Position numbers and translations under genes: made by a program | Source: Gigaspora margarita | Lineage: Eukaryota > Glomeromycota > Glomeromycetes > Diversisporales > Gigasporaceae | Reading direction: 5' to 3' | Length of the DNA: 64,000 nucleotides | NCBI GenBank assembly: GCA_009809945.1 | Contig: WTPW01002076.1 | Span: 23,241 to 87,240 of the forward strand | The notes under the pieces: generated by a model | Seen by the model: only the letters and a program-made list of their open reading frames with translations | Database searches by the model: none | Told to the model about the DNA's origin: nothing | Shown: positions 1 through 11,434 of the stretch, in pieces | How the letters are laid out: the number at the start of each line of letters is the position of its first letter | How positions within the stretch are numbered: position 1 is the first letter of the stretch

Positions 1-1205
1 AAAAAAAAAAAAATGAAAACAAAAAAAATGAAATGAAAACAAAAACGAAACAAAAGCAAAAAGCGAAAAAAAAACAAAATAGAAGACCTAATTATAAACA
101 AAAGATCTAATCTGATTTTGTAGTACAGAATTTGAACTTCATCGAACTATTTCAAAAAATTAGTCCAATGCAATCCAGGTTACAGATTGGGTTGGTTTGC
201 ACAAGGTTTTGAAAATTTGTTTGTTTTCTTGCAAAGGTGTTCTTGTAAAGTGCCAAAATAAAAATAAAATAAAAAATAAATAAAATAAAAACAAAAAAAA
301 TAAAATAAAAACAAAGAAACGAAACGAAAACAAAAAAGCGAATCTGATCTTGTAGTACAGAATTTAAACTATTTTGAATAATTAGTCCAATGCGTGATCC
401 AGATCATACCGGTACTAATCTACTGATCCTAGTTTGGTTTAAAGAGAATTGAAATATTTCATTATAATTTTCAAAATTTCTTACGAAATATACCGAAATT
501 TGATATTTCAAAATATTTCGTTATATATTACAAAATATTTTGCTTATATTACGGTTTGTAAGATCTTATGTAAGATTATGCTATTATAAATTTGCTGATG
601 TATATTAATAAGTTTATATATATAAAAAAATTTTATGTATGAATAAAACCCTCCAATTGCGAGTTCAATATCATCTAGCTGCAGAAATCATGCCCAAATG
701 TAATCTGTCATACTAACTCCTATAGATATAAATCTACTGAATTAGAAAACTTTATCAGCCCTGTCAAAGATCTTCTTTAGATTCTTCCTATCGAAGCTAC
801 CAGATAGGATAATCTTATCTTAAAAGAAAAAAATAAATAAAAAAAAATAAAAGAGAAAACAAAATGATGAAAAACTTTTAATCTAAATGAATATCCAAAA
901 TATAAAAGAAATAAATGGAAACAAAGATAGAAAAAACAAAAGAAGCAATAAGAAAGCTGAAAAGTGTACTATTAAACCTGTACTAAACAGATAAGTCTTT
1001 ATTCTACATCCATTTATGCATTATATATAATATGGATAAAAATCATAAAAAATCCTGAAATGACTATAAAGAACTTAGTGCCTTATAGAACCTTTTAGAA
1101 AGAAATTTTGTATTGATTTTTTCTCCAAAAAACTCATATGCCCTTCATTGTTTGTTTTGTTAAACCTAAAACTTACTCATAACTTGATTCTAATTTGGTA
1201 AACAG
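1..1205. other. AT-rich intergenic DNA without a recognisable gene
   Basis: No open frame of note. The first 340 bases are A-rich simple sequence built from short variants of AAAATGAAAAC and AAATAAAAT. A block of about 65 bases around 108-172 recurs at about 343-400 (both contain GTAGTACAGAATTT and TTAGTCCAATGC), a diverged direct duplication with the A-rich tract between the copies. The remainder is unremarkable. Confidence 0.6.
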
Positions 1206-1485
1206 TAGGGTTCCGCAATTTGATTTGATCTTCAAATATTTGAATCAAATATTTGATCAAATTCAAATTTGACTTTATTTGATTTGATCAAATTCAAATA
1301 TAGCCAAATTTGATTTGATTTGACAAATATTTGATTTGATTTGAAAATTACTATTGAAAATTCAAATTCAAATCAAATTCAAATTTGAATATTTGGATCA
1401 AATCAAATTCAAATCTGTGTCAATTTGATTTGATCAAATTCAAATTGATCTAATATTTGATTTGATTTGAATTTGAGGAACTCTA
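1206..1485. mobile_element. hAT-type MITE (TAGGGTTCC family)
   Basis: A 280-bp non-coding element. It begins TAGGGTTCCGCAATTTG and ends GAATTTGAGGAACTCTA, giving imperfect terminal inverted repeats. It is flanked by GTAAACAG at 1198-1205 and GTAGACAG at 1486-1493, a 7/8 match to an 8-bp target duplication, the size expected for the hAT superfamily. The interior is a run of degenerate TTTGATTTGAT and ATCAAATTCAAAT words that can pair with each other. The larger element at 58054-59810 has the same TAGGGTTYC terminus and the same kind of interior, so the two are probably related. Confidence 0.75.
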
Positions 1486-1642
1486 GTAGACAGCTTCCAA
1501 TTTGGATGATATAAACAATATCAATCTTTTAAAAAGATAAGCTAAATTTTCTATTTTTTGATAAAATTTCAAAAGACCAAAAAGAAATATCGATAGCACC
1601 AAACTTTTAAAGAGTATAAGTTTTATACCTTGAGGAATAATA

Positions 1643-1956
1643 CCGTATATTCCCGAAAATAAGCTACTTCGAAAATAAGCTACCCCCTGTTTTTTTCAAA
1701 AATCTCAAAAAACGTGTTAGCAGTTGCTACATATAAAACTTTTTTTATCCTAAGTAAACTTCAAAAGTTCGATTAAGTAAAGTTGTTTAGCGCATCAAAA
1801 TACACCTACAATAAAAATTTGGTGTTATTTGAACAACTTTTATTAGTACGCTTTTCAATTTTTTCAAAAATGTCTATATGCTAAAAATAAGCTACCCCCT
1901 GTTTTTTCATGTAATTTTTGGCCCAAAAAAGGTAGCTTATTTTTGGGAATATATGG
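1643..1956. mobile_element. Tc1/mariner-type MITE, CCGTATATTC family, copy A
   Basis: A 314-bp element flanked by TA on both sides. Its ends are CCGTATATTCCCGAAAATAA and the inverse TTATTTTTGGGAATATATGG; a second motif, AATAAGCTAC, is repeated just inside the left end and inverted as GTAGCTTATT on the right. It has no coding capacity. A close relative of the same length lies at 62799-63113 and longer relatives at 58245-58792 and 58972-59525. The TA duplication and short TIRs fit non-autonomous Tc1/mariner-type elements. Confidence 0.78.
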
Positions 1957-2407
1957 TATATCTGATCAAAAGCCTACTTTCATCTAAGCTTTTGTATCTT
2001 TTAACAAAAAACTCTTGAATTGTTGCTCTACTACATCTTCTATAGTAATAAAGTCTTCTACTCAGAGAGCCAAACCCAAAAAGAGAATTCTTTTTCGACT
2101 CTATTTTAGTTTTCTTACAACTAATCTGAAACTTTTTGTCCAAGTCACTTCTAGATAAAGTTTTTATTATGTACAAATATATTAACTTTAAAGTTTTTAT
2201 AGGTTGGGTCTTTGTAAAAAGTTTGGTATAAGGGATTGTTGAAAAGAGTTTTGAAAAAAAGTAATTTACTTAGAATAAAAAAAAGTTATATATATATATT
2301 TTTTTTTTACTTTTTTTTTATGTTAAAGTTTTTACTATAGGAATAGATTTTTATTCAAGCCTGTAAATCAAGAAATTCTTTTGCCACTCTGCTATTTGTT
2401 ATATAGA

Positions 2408-2740
2408 TGAGAATACAATTAGCTACATGTACAACTTTTGGTTATTTAATTTAAGTAGTTTGCTCAAAGGTTCTACACTAGTTGCTATATCTGCAACTCA
2501 ACTAGGGTGCTAACATTTATTATCTAAAATTTATTTATTATAGAGGCTTACCCCCACCCCCAGATAAGATCTATAAATAGAATTTTAGCCAATCAAATTT
2601 AACTAAGTTAAGCTTTTTCTTGACCCCCCTCTACCCCCTAAAATATTACCTAATAAATATCAGCACCTCTAGAGGGTTATCTATTTAAATCCTCTGGTTT
2701 CTGCTCCTTCTGCCAATTCTACTTGTATCACTAGTATAGC
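2408..2740. repeat. Dispersed repeat interrupted by an insertion
   Basis: The segments at 2408-2500 and about 2678-2740 correspond to an uninterrupted repeat at about 13183-13340. Shared words include TTTAAGTRGT, GGTTCYACACTAG and CTATTTAAA. In this copy about 170 bases (roughly 2507-2672) lie between CAACTAGGG and GTTATCTATTTAAA, whereas the copy at 13 kb runs straight through. The inserted piece contains pyrimidine-rich CTTACCCCCACCCCC and GACCCCCCTCTACCCCC blocks and resembles the inverse of the repeat at 23075-23195. It reads as a small transposon in an older repeat, but no target duplication was identified. Confidence 0.5.
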
Positions 2741-3225
2741 CCTTTGATACATTAATTAGTCAAGATTAGTCCCAGATACTTAACAGATATCCTCTTAGAA
2801 CTACTTTATCTTCATAGAACACTTGGTAGAGCAGTTCCTGTTCTATATAGATATTATGTATACTTTAGTAATAATGCATTCACCAAGGCTTATACTTAGA
2901 GTTAGAGTGAACCTGCACCTCCTACTATTATCTACTTTTGACCTTGTAAAGTTCACTTTAATCCTAGTACCTACTATCATTTTTTTTACTCTAATATATT
3001 TCAAACTTCCAATCTAGTTAGCCCAAAAAGATCAATCTACTCGGCATTAGTTGCTATTATAGTTTTTTTTTTTGGTACTTACTTTTGAAATATAGGGAAA
3101 ATCAAAAATAGAAACTATCCAATTTGTTTTTAGTAAGTTTTTTTTAAAAAAATTTTAATTAAAATATCTTAACAACTATTAAACCCAAACTAATAAATTT
3201 TTTTATTTTAATTCTATAACTATAT

Positions 3226-3244
3226 AGAATTAAAATAAAAAAAT
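3226..3244. repeat. Target-site duplication, 5' copy
   Basis: Nineteen bases identical to 11046-11064. Length and A-richness fit target-primed reverse transcription by a LINE endonuclease. Confidence 0.92.
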
Positions 3245-3472
3245 ATTAACATTTACAAAAAACTCTTTCCGGTACTGATCTTCAAAACAAAAAAATTGGA
3301 AAATAAACACCATACGCTAAGAGTTTTAACAGTAAACTACAGATAACTGAGCCCTTTGGGCTAAATAGACGAAGGCCCCGCCATTTCCGTACAAACAATA
3401 GACAAAATAACTAAAAGGAAGAGGCCCATTACTCTTTCCACACCGGAAATTTTCCTTAATTTCCTTCCAACA

Positions 3473-5848
3473 ATGTCACAAGAACCGAACACAGTAAACG
3501 ATATGATGCAGGATGTATACCCTTCCGCTTTAGAGGTTATACACACAGACACAGTAGACAATGCAACATCATCCACACCCCCGCTCAAACGCATCAAAAC
3601 AACTGCCGCTTCTACTGAAATCACACCCCTTGCTCTCTCCTCTGAAATCACTATAGAATTTTTACCAAAAAGTGGCGATATGGGCTTACCCCCATCAAAT
3701 CCATTTCCAACATCACCTGACGAATCCGTCAAAACAACCGTGGGAGAAAAACTGCCAGTGCTAGCACCTGAACCAACCGGGCTGCCAAATTTGGACGGTG
3801 GGAACCATACACACCCGTTCCACCCATTTACAGAATTACCTGAGTACGATACCACAACAAACGTGAGAAATAACCAGATCATCCAGGTACCCCAATCTCC
3901 AATCATAGAACACAATACAGGAACCGATCCTACATTAGTAAAGATCCTCACCGGCCCTCAAGACGACCCTGTACGATCCTCCTGGATTTCCGACCCCAAC
4001 CCATGGGCACTTCTGACCAAAACGATCAACCAACAAATACTACAAACCACAACCTTATCAAATGCAGATGAGGACAGAATGGAAACAGAATCTAACAAGA
4101 CTATAGAATCACCACCTCCTTCTCCAAGACTATCTCACAACGAACTGCCTAATGCTTGGAAACCGAACAGCCCACGCAAGCTATACAGCAAAGCACACAC
4201 ACGTCGAAAAACCGAAACACAACCGGAATGGTGTACAGGTACACTGAAAGTGAGAGCACGACAACGCCTACGTCACTTCGATTCAGCAGAATGGTCCTAT
4301 GAAAGGATCATAGCAGCCTTCGGCACTACTGAGGAACTAGAAAAATTCCTAAAACACAAATTGACGACACATCCGACCGCTTTGAACATACCTGCGGCTA
4401 TAAATTCTAAACTAAAATACTTTGATACAGCCTTTTTCTGCTCCTTCTCCAGAATGAAAGATACCCAACCTGCAAATCAAGTCGAATTCAATACCTTATA
4501 CCAAATGGCACTTGAAAAATACAAGAGACAACATGATAAAAACTTCATCAACAAAAATAATCGGGACCAGATCTACAGCAAATTAAAAACAAAACTCGCC
4601 ATAGATTTCATAACTAATGCTGACTTTTTCCTAATGAAACCGCACGACTGTACTAGACTGATTTACTACTGCCTCAACTTTGCTCAAATCAAACCAGTAT
4701 TATCATTTGAAACAACCCNCTCTCGCCTATTGNGNNTGCACGTAGAACTACTAGTGCCCCTGCCGACTTCTCCACAACTAATAGANCATGCAATACATGA
4801 AGTACTTCCACATGNGCTTCCCATTCAGAATAGAATAAACACCGGACCGGTAATAACTGCTCTTAGAAAGGTCTTCTCCTTTGAGCGTTTGCCAGATAAT
4901 TACTTCGCCTACGCTTTAAAGAACATTCCAGAAAACCCCCCAAGACTTACACCACTCTTTCCAGGAGATGTTTCCCATCACTGACCACAAAGAACTAGCA
5001 TGACTCTCAACTTTTAGGAGACAACTAAAGCAATACTACATCTTCGACAAAATCCCTGACTCATATTTTGATCTACCAAAAGAAAGGAACGACTCCCTTC
5101 CACCCCACAAGACCTCAACTCTGCAACTAGACATCTATTTCCTTGTGCACCAAAAATCGAAGATGAATTTAAAAACTTAGTTACAACTCTATGTGAACAC
5201 TACTCATGCAATCGAATCCCTAATGATTACTTCTTACAAAAGTTAAAACTGCCCACAGATCCACTAAGCATACGAATCAAAGGAACATATAGCTTCTCAA
5301 TCAATGATGTTTCAACAGCTAAAATATTCCTGGCAGAAATTGAACCACTATACAAATTCGGAATTTCTCTACCACTTGAATACATGACTGTGAATCCCAC
5401 TAACAAACCATCTCTTCTGGAGGATCCAACCCTCGTAACCGCCGTTCATATTACTACACCTATTCGCTCACCAAAAATTTTAGTAGAGAAAGCCCAGGCA
5501 CTTAGGGCACACTATTTCTTCTATAAAATACCACCTTCATGGATTGAGATACCAGAGAAGGTACCAGCACAAAGCGACAAACCAGCCCTACCCACAGACC
5601 TATTAGCAGCAATTGATACCATTAAACACATTCCGGAACTGAATAAACTACAACTACCTATTCGAACCTACGAAAAAATACAACCCACTGAATCCTTACT
5701 ACACAATTACTTCTCTTTCAATACACTACCTCTACATTTTATCACTGTTCCAGATCTACCAAAACCGGAATGGGATATTCTAGATAATTACGCCCCACAC
5801 ACCCCCGGCGCAAGTACACAAAAGGATCACCTCATGGATCATGAGTGA
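3473..5848 (+). pseudogene. LINE ORF1, interrupted; probable nucleic-acid-binding protein with repeated YF motif
   Basis: The first 503 codons (to 4984) are open, then a TGA at 4982 and several more stops follow. The same frame reopens at about 5060 and runs to a TGA at 5846-5848. Between about 5010 and 5130 the sensible protein lies in another frame, so at least two compensating indels are likely. The N-terminal 200 residues are rich in P, S, T and E; residues 225-300 are basic and may bind RNA. The C-terminal part repeats a motif of the type LPDNYFAYALKNIP at least five times (about 4890, 5040, 5210, 5510 and 5700), roughly every 55-70 residues. No CCHC knuckle or RRM was found. Position before an endonuclease/RT frame makes ORF1 the natural call; a detailed function is not claimed. 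Confidence 0.75.
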
Positions 5849-8800
5849 ACAACCAATGGAATCTGGAGATACACCTTCTCAAGATCATACTGACATTAAT
5901 AATAACCTTTATACAGAAGATACTACCATACCTCCCTTAGAAATCGAATCACAAAAAATATCGTTTCATAATAATGAACTTAATATTGTCACCCACAACA
6001 TCTGAGGCATATCCAAGCTTGGAAAGATACACGATTGGATCGATCACTGTGTGGAATCCAACTTTCACATAATTGCACTAACTGAAACGAAGCTCACTAC
6101 TGCAAGAGCGGCCACCCTTACTAATCCCCTCTACTCATTCTTTACCTCGAATTTTGAAACATCGAACTCAACCAACACCGGTTCCAGTCTAGGCACGGTA
6201 CTGATGGTGTGCAACCAACTTCAACCATATGTTCATACTATCCAGACCCTACCTGGCACACTGATATATGTAGATTTCTACTTCCCGGGAAACAAACCAC
6301 GCATAATCTCCACTTACCTGCCCTCAGCTACCAGCCACTCTCAACTAAATAAGCAGACTCAAGAAAAAGCAATTAGATGGTTCCGTGAAGCAAAAAACAG
6401 GAACTGGCATGTAATTCTTCTCGGAGACCTAAACGCAAACATGCTTAGAGACAAGAGACTCCCTCTCTTTAAAAATTTACAAACTTTAAATGCTACCAGC
6501 CTCCTATCATTCCACCACATTACCACACCCACCTGAAGCAACTCCAATACTAGCAGCCAGATCGATGACATCTGGGTAACCTCAGATATGGTTCAAGACA
6601 TCGACCAACCTGTAATCACAGATGCCGAACTCATCACCGATAGTGACCACAAAATTATCCAATCCACTTGGCACAATGAAATTTTCAAACAAAAAGCGCC
6701 ACGTAACAAAAAGAAAAAGCGGAAGATCTATCAGTATGCTAAAATGACAAAAGAGAACTGGGAAAATTTCACGACAGAAGTTGATACTGCTCTATCTAAC
6801 CATGCATTCACAAAAAATGACACTTGGGACTCACATGATCTGAACAAGGCTTGGCACATTTGGTCTGCAACAGTCAAGAGACTAATAAACAAACACATTC
6901 CCTACATCTTCACTAGTCCAAAAAAGTTTAACGGGCTTTTATTAAAAGCTACTCATCTACACTCAGCATTAAAAGCCCAAAATAAATGCCTCCGGCTGCT
7001 AAGCACACAAACCACCAATTTTCCCCTTGAAAAATGTAACAAGCTTCTACACACAGCCTTAGTTCTAGCTAACTTAACAATTACACCTCTTTCACTAGCA
7101 GACATCCAGTCCGCCCTCACTACTATTTCCCAATTAAAACAGATTAGGCATACAATCTGGACTGCACGCAACTTAAAAAAACTCCAGGAACAATCCAAAA
7201 AAATTGATCACTTCGTCAACAGAAGATACAATGACCTCAAAGAAAACACTACTAGAATGATAGATAGCATTCTCAAGAGAAGACCAGAACTGGTGCGAAC
7301 CAACAAGATAATACTCCCCGACCGAATTATTACTGATAAACCAGAAGTTCAGGTACACATCCGTTCCCACTTCATGTCCTGGACCAGAAAGAACTTGCCC
7401 GACCTGAACTACGCACATGAATGGGATGAAGTCTATCTTCCGCTAAAGAAAATTGATCCAACGATCTTTGAACCACTTACACAACCAATATCTCTCGCAG
7501 AATTGCAGGAAACTATAAACAATGTACCTAAAAACAAGGCTACTGGACCACTCGCCATTGCGAATGAAATACTTCAACACCTTCCCAACTCGGCGCTAAC
7601 CTTACTACTCGAGATATTTAACAATTGCATGCACCTGAGCGAAACACCGCAACAATGGTTGAAGGCAAATATTTGGCCTATCCCCAAAAAACAAGAATAT
7701 AAATACGATTTCAGTACAACACGACCCATCACACTGATAGACCATACTTGTAAATGCTTTACTAAAATCCTGACCTCAAGAATGACTGATATTATAATGA
7801 AAAATGAGGTACTCTCGCCAATGAACCACGCGGCTTTCCCACACCAATCTACGATTCAACCAGTTTCAAAATTTACTCACATCATAGAAGATGCTCTGGC
7901 ATACAATAAAGAAATCTGAGCACTCTCGCAGGACATGTCGAAAGCCTTCGACTCCGTCCAAATTGATACATTGGCAAAAGCACTCCGTCGTATAAAAATT
8001 CCAACAATTATTATTAATCTTCTCACATACCTATTATCAAACCGAACAAATCAGGTCATAACTAACTATGGCTTCACTGACTCATACCCAGTAATAGACG
8101 GTATAGATCAAGGGGAGACCTTCTCGCCCCTATTGTGGAAGATATACTACGATCCTCTTATCTCCATTATACAAAAAAAATTCACGGGATACTCAAGCAC
8201 CATTCCTACTACCCCAACTAAAACTATCAATACTTCAGTCATGGCCTACATGGACGATGCCCTATGGATCGCTCCGGACAAACAAACCTTAACTGACATA
8301 CTGAATACTGCTACCAGCTTCTACAAGCTAAACAACATAAAAGTTAACACCACTAAATCCTTTTTTACTCACCAACTCCCGCACGACACCACACTCTATC
8401 ATCTTTGATGATACAGAAATTACTGCCCTACCGCATAACTCCCTATTAAAATACCTTGGCACCTGGTTCACCCTAAACAAAACACACAACCAGGTCCAGA
8501 AGCACATAATATCTGAAATTCAAACGAACCTCAAAAAGTTACACTGGGCAAAAATTACAGAAAAACAAGTAGCCTACATCTATAACCATGTTATCATACC
8601 TCGCTTCCAGTACCGCATCTTATCCTCATACCTGAAAACCGGCCAACTAAAAGCAATTAATAGAACAATAATGAATATCACCAAACAAAAGGCAAAGCTA
8701 GCCAGAGGAATCCCCAACTCCTTCTTAACCTGTGCATCCATATATGCAATAACTGATATAAGTCAAGCGCAGCTAACAACTCTTGTAACCAACCTCCTTC

Positions 8801-10533
8801 GAGGGCTAAATCACGTCTCGTTCGACTCATCATACTTAAAAATTCGCCTACAAAAAATTCATGACGCTGCATATACGAAATCATCAATTCTAGAAGAACG
8901 CCCAATCATCTCATCACCAGAAAGTCTTACTCATACAAGTCAGGCCATCTTAGCAACCCATGAACTAAATATTAATTTTACCAGACCCCTAAACGCCTGG
9001 CCCATCCCTATGAAACTTCTTGGCTCCTCTGTCAACCACCTCCTCTACAAACATCCTCGCAATACATACCTCAAAAACAAACTAAATCAACACCATATAA
9101 GCTGTATCGAACAATTTCTAGACTCAACTAACACAAGACTACTTAGCTGGAAGGAATTCCACCACAACATTAGAAAAATTCTACGAGGAAGAACACCCAA
9201 ATGGTTTACAACTATACAGGACTTAATTAGTGCCACTACTTCACCATCACTAGAACTTATCGACCCCAACCCTTTTATCACCCCGAAATGGCTTCCGAAG
9301 AAAAAAGGATGGATAATTACCTCCCAAATGGAAATAGCAAAAATACATAATATCACTAATATACCACTTATAGGCAAACACTACCGAATCCAACACGACA
9401 ATACCGTGAAAGCCTGTTTAGGCTGTAAACTATCAAAAGGAAATACCACGCATAGCACCTGCTATATACACCTTGAACAAGAATACATCTACAACATACA
9501 AGTCGACTGTCGGAAACACATACATGCAGCCCTCAAGGATATAAAACACTCTCTTCAGCAACTNATACGTACGAAAACAACTAACAAACAANCTGCACTC
9601 CCACCNCGTCCACTATCAGCTTTCAACAAACCACCTATTGGAATCTGGGAATCCCTCGTTTCATCAAATTTCAAAAAGAAGGAACTAAAAATCACCCTAA
9701 CTACTAGTCAAAAGAAAATATCAATCAGTACTACCACCGTGGCAACATGTTCATTCCTACCAGATGGAAACCCCATAAGCAGCTATAGCGAGCATTGGCC
9801 TACAAAAATCACTACACTCACCACCCTATTAATCTTCGTTCTTTCTACCACTGACAATCGTGCAAAAATACAAATAACCACTAACAACCCCTACCTTCAA
9901 ACACTAATTTCTCAAACTACCGACACACATTTCCTACATAATCAAAGAATCGACCAAATGGAATGGCCTCTGTTACAACGAATAACAAATGCAATAATAG
10001 GAGATCGGAAACTAAACATCTCTTTCGACAAAGACAAAAAAACTTTGGACCCAATCTCTCCTTTCCCTCTAGACCTTCTGCCTCACAACTTCCTATACAA
10101 TAGATATACCCTACTACTAAATTTAACTCCTATTGCACAACAGCTCAAATCAACACTAAAACACATACACCATATTACTAACCTACTCAAATGGCAAAAC
10201 CAAGACCGAATCAAACTTTGGCAACACAAACTAACCGACATAGACTGGGACGCCACCCTCGCCACTATATCATTTAAAGACAAACCTAAGGCACTTTATA
10301 CCTCTTCTGCATTATCCAACCTAAAAAACTTTAAAGTAAAGCTGCTCGCAGAAGAACTACTGACCTTCCTACTCCTCCATTTCCGAAATCCTACAACATA
10401 CCCAAACTACCTCTGTCCCAGATGCTATTTAGCACCGGAGGACTACGCCCACTTACTAACCTGTCTTTATAACCCTGTCAACCTCAAAACAGAACTAAAT
10501 AGAATCCTAACTAGGCTTGCCAATAGAGAATAA
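5841..10533 (+). pseudogene. LINE ORF2: endonuclease - reverse transcriptase polyprotein, broken
   Basis: The start ATG at 5841 overlaps the ORF1 stop in ATGAGTGA. From about 5977 comes an endonuclease/exonuclease/phosphatase fold: N in THNI, E in LTETK, GDLNAN, QIDDIW and a terminal SDHKI. The reverse transcriptase spans about 7480-8400 with NKATGP, DMSKAFDSV (motif A), GIDQGETFSPLLW (motif B) and YMDD (motif C). After 8400 come a thumb-like region, a cysteine motif near 9412-9460 (CLGC..HSTC), a stretch resembling RNase H but lacking its acidic residues (about 9640-9990), and CPRC..H..TC near 10410. Breaks are TGA at 6003, 6534 and 7917 (the last two at places where tryptophan is expected) and a frameshift near 8355-8405 close to a T run. 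All catalytic motifs of the EN and RT remain readable, so loss looks recent. Confidence 0.9.
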
Positions 10534-10999
10534 AAACCGCTCGCGAACCCAGCTACCTTTGTACAGGTCTATTTCGATATACATATCATACAACAAACTT
10601 CTATCGGACTAATAACAAGAAGAACACAAGCCCCTTTTGCCACAGAACACCTCAGAAAAAAACTAACACCACTGCTACACCATAAAATATCTAAACTCAT
10701 CTACAAAAAGATCTGGCTCCCTTCCCGTGCAGCATGACACTCAGACGTAATGCCAATACCAGCAGCCATTACGGCCCCGAAGCTTACAAGAACATCTCCT
10801 TTACTTCCCATACAAATAGAAAATTCATTAAATAGATATATTACCACCAACAATTTCTCCCCAAACAATATTCTCACAACCTAGAGGTCTACGACCATTC
10901 TAGTAAAGAATTAGGTCAAGAGTAAATTAGCTCTTACCTCTACTCATCATAGATTAGTAATTCTTACATGTAATTAAATATGTATAATCTGCGAAATCT

Positions 11000-11005
11000 A
11001 ATAAA
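11000..11005 (+). terminator. LINE polyadenylation signal
   Basis: AATAAA about 30 bases before the poly(A) run that ends the LINE; consistent with an RNA polymerase II transcript as the retrotransposition template. Confidence 0.7.
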
Positions 11006-11045
11006 GTATTAGAGGATAGACCTCTCTTTAAAAAAAAAAAAAAAA

Positions 11046-11064
11046 AGAATTAAAATAAAAAAAT
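11046..11064. repeat. Target-site duplication, 3' copy
   Basis: Exact match to 3226-3244, directly after the poly(A) tail. Because the duplication itself starts with A, the tail/duplication border could shift by a base. Confidence 0.92.
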
Positions 11065-11317
11065 TTTTATCAAGTGGTTTAATGGTTGTTGAAATATTTT
11101 AATTTAAAGTTTGAAAAAAATTCACTTAGAAACAAATTGGGTGGTTTTTACTTTTGACTACCCATAGGTTCTTTTTCTCTAGTACAACTCTAACAAACAA
11201 CAAACAAATTGCTGAATTCAATTCTTAAGATCTGCTTGTCTGTTTTTTTTTAGTACCTACTTTTGAAATATAGGTCCTTTTTCTCCAGTACAATTCTAGC
11301 ATGCAGATTGGTGAATC

Positions 11318-11375
<58 letters not shown>

Positions 11376-11395
11376 GTAAGGTCATGCTCATATTT
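11318..11395 (-). mobile_element. Short poly(A)-tailed retroelement remnant (minus strand)
   Basis: A pure T run of about 55 bases is followed by AAGGTAAGGTCATGCTC. Read on the minus strand this is a GC-richer head, GAGCATGACCTTACCTT, followed by a long poly(A) tail. The related words AAGGTGAGACCTTGC follow a T run at about 25328-25360, and GCAAGGTCTCACTATTAAAA precedes an A run at about 43840-43870. Three tailed copies suggest a very short SINE or 3'-truncated LINE family. The body is too short to name. Confidence 0.4.
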
Positions 11396-11434
11396 TTAAG
11401 GCTGTATCATTAATCATCTGATTATTTTTTATTA

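Larger units (their letters stand above)
3245..11045 (+). mobile_element. Full-length decayed LINE (non-LTR retrotransposon), about 7.8 kb
   Basis: A non-LTR retrotransposon bounded by a perfect 19-bp target-site duplication, AGAATTAAAATAAAAAAAT, at 3226-3244 and 11046-11064. The 3' end is a poly(A) run (from about 11031) preceded by an AATAAA signal. It carries two open frames on the plus strand: ORF1 (3473-5848) and ORF2 (5841-10533, endonuclease, reverse transcriptase and C-terminal zinc motif). About 200 bases precede ORF1 and about 500 follow ORF2. Base composition is clearly richer in C and poorer in T than the surroundings, as if recently arrived. Several in-frame stops and frameshifts show this copy cannot be autonomous. 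Ambiguous N bases at 4719-4815 and 9565-9606 suggest assembly from several similar copies. Confidence 0.93.
3095..11170. mobile_element. Hairpin MITE split by a LINE insertion
   Basis: The outer arms at about 3095-3225 and 11065-11170 are inverted copies of each other. The left arm has CCAATTTGTTTTTAGTAAG, then TTTAATTAAAATATCTTAA, then TTTTTTATTTTAATTC. The right arm reads back GAATTAAAATAAAAAAAT, TTGAAATATTTTAATTTAAA and CTTAGAAACAAATTGG. Removing the LINE and one 19-bp duplication leaves one hairpin of roughly 250 bp whose loop was the insertion site. A similar uninterrupted hairpin lies at about 56600-56790. Outer limits are approximate. Confidence 0.6.

Noticed and set aside
3361..3951. 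196-codon minus-strand frame
   Set aside because: Lies opposite LINE ORF1 and mirrors its C-rich composition; no domain, a shadow frame.
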